A DNA stretch of 64,000 nt from NCBI GenBank assembly GCA_009733575.1, contig ML769538.1, forward strand, positions 101,525-165,524. Reading direction: 5' to 3'. Under the pieces are notes generated by a model, which did not search any database, had not been told where the DNA came from, and was given only the letters and a program-made list of their open reading frames with translations. The DNA is from Gymnopus androsaceus JB14. Taxonomy: Eukaryota; Basidiomycota; Agaricomycetes; Agaricales; Omphalotaceae. Shown here piece by piece: positions 60,485 to 64,000 of the stretch. The position numbers and the translations under genes are program-made. Each line of letters opens with the position of its first letter. Within the stretch, counting starts at the first letter, position 1.

Positions 60485-62150
60485 AGATAGATAGATACTG
60501 CGATGGCTGTAGGTAAGCTCATATCCATTTTCGTGTTTGACTCTTTCTACGGATTGGAATCTAATCGTTTTCTTTCCAACGCAAAGCCCTCAACATCGAC
60601 GAAGCAACAGACGTGACTCGATACGACTCAACAATTCCAACGCGTATAGAGATGCAGGAAATCCTGGATAGACATTCGGCCGTACTTCCCGAAACCTGAG
60701 CGCGTTTTATACCCTGTAATTCCAATGCTCACATTCCTCAAGGTATCTTTATTTTGTCTTTCTCTCCGAAGTAATGGTATTGACATTGCGCTTTAGGTAA
60801 ATGGTCAGTAAAGCCGGTCCCTGGATTTCCTCGACCCAACTCATCATTTTTAGTGTTCTTGAGTCGTCCAAACAGACTTCCCTAGATGAACAACTGCATC
60901 ATCTCACTGGAACACTCTGCAGTGGTGAACGTCTTGTAGTAGAAGGAGGTGGGAATTGACCTCAAGGTACGGTTTTCTACCGAGCAATAAGGCTAAGAAA
61001 GAAGTGATACTTTGCGCAGGGCCAGTCGGGTCTCCACATATTCTGATTATTCAAACGCGAATCCACTCAATCTACCCCAACCGTTTCTTTCGTTCATCGG
61101 CTAGCTGTGAGTGGCGGGAGAGTCGCTTAACGGAAATTCATTAACGATCAATTCAAGGCCTCGGATTGCGAGAACGATGACGGGATGGAATTCGAAACAG
61201 TAGCACCGGCACTTACTCATCCTTCTACTCCCTTCGTCATCTCTCCCGCCTCCGTCTCTCTCCTCCCTTTCGCTTCTCACTCATCTCGTTGGGGTCCAGG
61301 CAAAGCTATAGGATACGCTGATCATCGTACTTCCCCCTGTTTGTCGACTGCGATGCGGTACAAAGGCAATTAGGCAATACGGTGGTGCGATATCGAGACG
61401 TTGTAAAAGTGAATGTCGACTCCCAAGCCGTATCATCTATTGCGTCCAAACGTGTCCTGGTGAAAGCTGAAGTATTGAGAGTCGGGGCAGGAATCTGGTG
61501 GGAGGAGAGGAGAGAAGGAGAGGGAGAGGAATTGGGATCGGGATTTCGGATTATTAGAAGTCAGAAGAGCTGCTGGAAATGTATTTGATCCGGAAACAAT
61601 GCACCACTCCGACAGACGGAGACGATGGGCTCAACTATCGACTCCTCCAATGTTCGGAGTTGTCGGAGGAAAGCCACCTATCAGACCGGGTTGGGTGGGC
61701 GGAGGCGACGTACTGGACAGAATCAGTATAGGAATGCGCATAACCCATTATTTTTGCTTCGCTCCGATCCCTCCGCATAGCTCGCCTTATTTATGGTTCT
61801 ACTGGCGTTGAGGCTCGTGTTGGTAGTACCTGGGTGCGGTCGGTACAGAACCCTGGTGCAGGTGCTGTGGCTAGTCTGACCACAACCTGCGACTATTACT
61901 AGTGCTTCACGGGTGGTCTGGTTGAACCGTCAGATCGCTCCTCAGATAATTCGGGCTGTTGAAGGAGGAGAATGGGATTCGGATTGGTGCCGGAGGCCAT
62001 TGCAGTAGGAGGTCGAGAAAGCTGGGAGGTAGATGCGGAAGTTCATTGTGGAGTGATACTAATTACAGAGAAGGGTGAGACGGATATCTTCGTCGTTATT
62101 GTTACGGAGAGAAGTCAGGAGTCCGATGCGTATGTGTATGTACATGAAAG
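60485..62150 (+). repeat. Duplicated segments A-D copy 2
   Basis: 60485-60770 and 61745-62150 match 54335-55000. 61143-61510 matches parts of 56364-56790. The order of units differs between the two loci, so rearrangement followed duplication. Divergence is high, with many small gaps. Confidence 0.5.
60800..61070 (+). pseudogene. Fragment of a GMC-family oxidoreductase
   Basis: The plus-strand frame ending near 61046 reads AKKEVILCAGPVGSPHIL, the second GMC signature (GA..SP.IL) of choline-dehydrogenase/aryl-alcohol-oxidase-type flavoenzymes. Stops and lost frame lie on both sides, and no FAD-binding start or His-containing C-terminus is nearby. It is a short dead scrap. Confidence 0.6.
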
Positions 62151-62380
62151 GTTTAGAATCGTTTTGCTTAGGATGTTTTATGACTTGGTTTTGGAAATCA
62201 TCGCAAGGACTGCTTGCTTCTGGATTTGGTCTGTCGGAAGATTACCCCATTTTCGGCATCGGCCACGCACACCGGCGACACGACACTGATCGCGTGACAG
62301 CAGTATCACTGCCTCGTTGTTTCCTGCCCTCGGCCTCATTGTTAACTTGTTCCTTGACCTTCATCTTCGATCTCTCCACC

Positions 62381-64000
62381 ATGTCCTCGACTAACGCACA
62401 ACAAGCTTCCGACAGAATGGCAATGACAAAGGATCTCAGCACTGATGTATTGAGCGTTCTCAAACTGGCGAAAGAAGCCACCACTGGACTAGGGATGTTC
62501 GGGATCGAGCCTGCCCTTAATGGTGTCCTGGCAGTTTGTGAAATGGTCCAGGTGAGTAAAATGCATGATGTTAGGAGATCGTTAATAAGCTGATGTTATG
62601 GTTTGAAGAATATGAAAAGCAACAAGAAAGATTTGCCTAAACTTAAGGAAAAAATCGACAATTTTATAACCGCCCTTCCCCTGAACAACAACAATAACAA
62701 TGTTCCGGCTGAACTTTATAAGCGTTTGCAAAATCTATCTGAGTATGACGACTATCAATACATATCTCCAGCACTCATTCTTGGCATAATATAGTGCATT
62801 GCAGAAGATTGCCAAGGACTGCACACCTCTTGCTAGCAAGGGTAGATTCAGGCAGTTTCTCCAGGCTAATGATACCAAAGCCAAGATTGAAGATATCAGA
62901 CAGTCTGTCAGAGATGCATTGCAAGAGTTTTCTGTATGTTAACATTTCACTTTGAGCTCAAATTGAATCTTAATCTATTTCCAAAGTTCCATGGTGGTAT
63001 TTCTATCCAGATAGTCATCAATGATATTCAAAAAATAACTAAAGACACTCAGAAGACAGGCATGTATTGTTTATTTAATATCACCAATACTTCCTTCCAT
63101 GCTAACAAGAAGGACTATTCAGTGAAGCTACATTTCCTCATTGACCAGCTTGGTGTCGCTCCTGCCAGGTTTGATGCTGCAGACACTCCTTCTGCTTGTT
63201 TGGAAGGAACTCGTGAACAGCTTCTGAAAGACTTGCACAACCATGCTCTAGGAGGCCTTGGTCCAGGGAAGCAGATCATTTGGATACATGGAACACCTGG
63301 ACGTGGCAAATCAACCATTGCCAAGTCACTTGCTATAAGGCTCCATGAAGAAAATGCACTTGCAGCATCATTCTTCTTCTCAAGAAGCCATGAGTCCAGG
63401 AGCAATTTCAATAATGTGTTCTGCACTATTGCACATCAAATTGCAATGTTCAACCAGCAGTTTCATGATATCCTGGTGGACATTTTGGAGAAAGATAATC
63501 AGCTGGGACATTCAGCTGCTAATATCCAGTTCAAGAAGCTTATTATTGAGCCTTTATCTAAGCTTCCTCAAATACAAGATCCCTGGGTCTTGGTCTTTGA
63601 TGCTCTAGATGAATGTGGTGGGGGAACTGCACTACTGAAGTTGCTTTGTGAAGAAATAGGCAATTTGCCTGTTAATCTACACATCATATTCACCAGTCGT
63701 CCAGAGCATCCAATCCACATGTGGTTTGATAATGACCCCTTGAAATCTTCCACACACATTACTATTCTTGACAATGTCAAGGAAGAAGCTGTGTCCAAGG
63801 ATATTTTGCTGTACCTGAAGTATAACCTTGTGGATGATGGGAAAAAGCCACACAAGGAGCCACTAGCAAACACTGAACAGCTCAATTTTTTGGCTGATCG
63901 TGCTCAGGGGCTCTTTATCTATGCCTCCACAACCATCAAGCATATACGTGATCAGCTCGGATATCCACCAGCTGAATCAATTGGCCAAATTCTCAAACTT
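62381..64000 (+). CDS. NACHT NLR-type receptor, N-terminal part (runs off the window)
   Basis: Starts MSSTNAQQASDRMAMTKDLS. A helical N-terminal domain follows, in short exons (ALNGVLAVCEMVQ|NMKSNKKDLPKL, KIAKDCTPLASKGRFRQFLQ, KAKIEDIRQSVRDALQEFS). The NACHT core has P-loop IWIHGTPGRGKSTIAKSLAI, sensor-like FFFSRSHESRSNFNNV, Walker B WVLVFDALDECGGG and IIFTSRPEHP. The exon from ~63110 is open to the window edge (GLFIYASTTIKHIRDQLGYP), so the repeat domain is unseen. The junction LSE|KIAKD at ~62741 needs one base more than is present (GAGTATG where GAGGTATG would splice). Confidence 0.8.

Noticed and set aside
1..64000. CRISPR arrays, bacterial operons, Shine-Dalgarno sites
   Set aside because: The DNA is eukaryotic with dense spliceosomal introns; no regularly spaced repeats were seen.

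Overview
The window looks like nuclear DNA of a basidiomycete, most likely an agaricomycete. Genes are dense and lie on both strands. They are cut by many introns of about 45-70 nt with GT(A/G)NG donors, and very small exons occur. Several families are typical of agaricomycetes: NACHT/WD40 receptors, an E2-like/F-box fusion, DUF4436 membrane proteins, Hsp70-like ATPases and F-box/LRR-type proteins. I cannot name a species. All exon models were spliced by hand.

Layout: 0-5 kb, a complete NACHT-WD40 NLR receptor (-). 5.4-7.8 kb, an E2-like fusion protein (+). 7.9-10.5 kb, ALG6 glucosyltransferase (+). 10.7-12.4 kb, a DUF4436 membrane protein (-). 13.1-15.1 kb, a divergent pair, SET/MYND protein (-) and LSM6 (+), with only 57 bp between start codons. 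15.5-19.6 kb, a membrane-anchored NRPS-like adenylating protein (-) carrying several frame breaks. 20.3-25.4 kb, RAD50 (-). 25.6 kb, an intron-containing tRNA-Asp. 25.9-28.5 kb, an F-box protein and mitochondrial ribosomal protein uL29m (MRPL47). 28.5-39.5 kb, a decaying tandem array of ACS-type MFS transporters: two full copies, one 5' relic, and a third copy represented only by its two ends, with an F-box gene lying between them. 39.8-45.4 kb, a large F-box protein, NDUFAF6, and GINS subunit PSF1. 46.6-49.1 kb, an Hsp70-like ATPase. 49.4-53.8 kb, two basidiomycete proteins of unknown function. 53.8-62.2 kb, a relic-rich, repeat-rich stretch with one small mitochondrial-type protein, an NmrA-like dehydrogenase, a truncated V-ATPase subunit d pseudogene and a GMC-oxidoreductase scrap. 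62.4 kb to the end, the 5' part of a second NACHT NLR.

The housekeeping genes (ALG6, LSM6, RAD50, MRPL47, NDUFAF6, PSF1) act in separate pathways, so there is no operon-like logic. Accessory content sits at both ends (NLRs) and in the MFS array. A caution for every reader: single-base frame breaks occur in RAD50, MRPL47 and NDUFAF6, which a living fungus should need. Part of the apparent gene decay between about 15 and 63 kb may therefore be assembly indels. I found no clearly new biological system. The strongest observations are the MFS array with its exact intron difference, the micro-exons, and the indel pattern.
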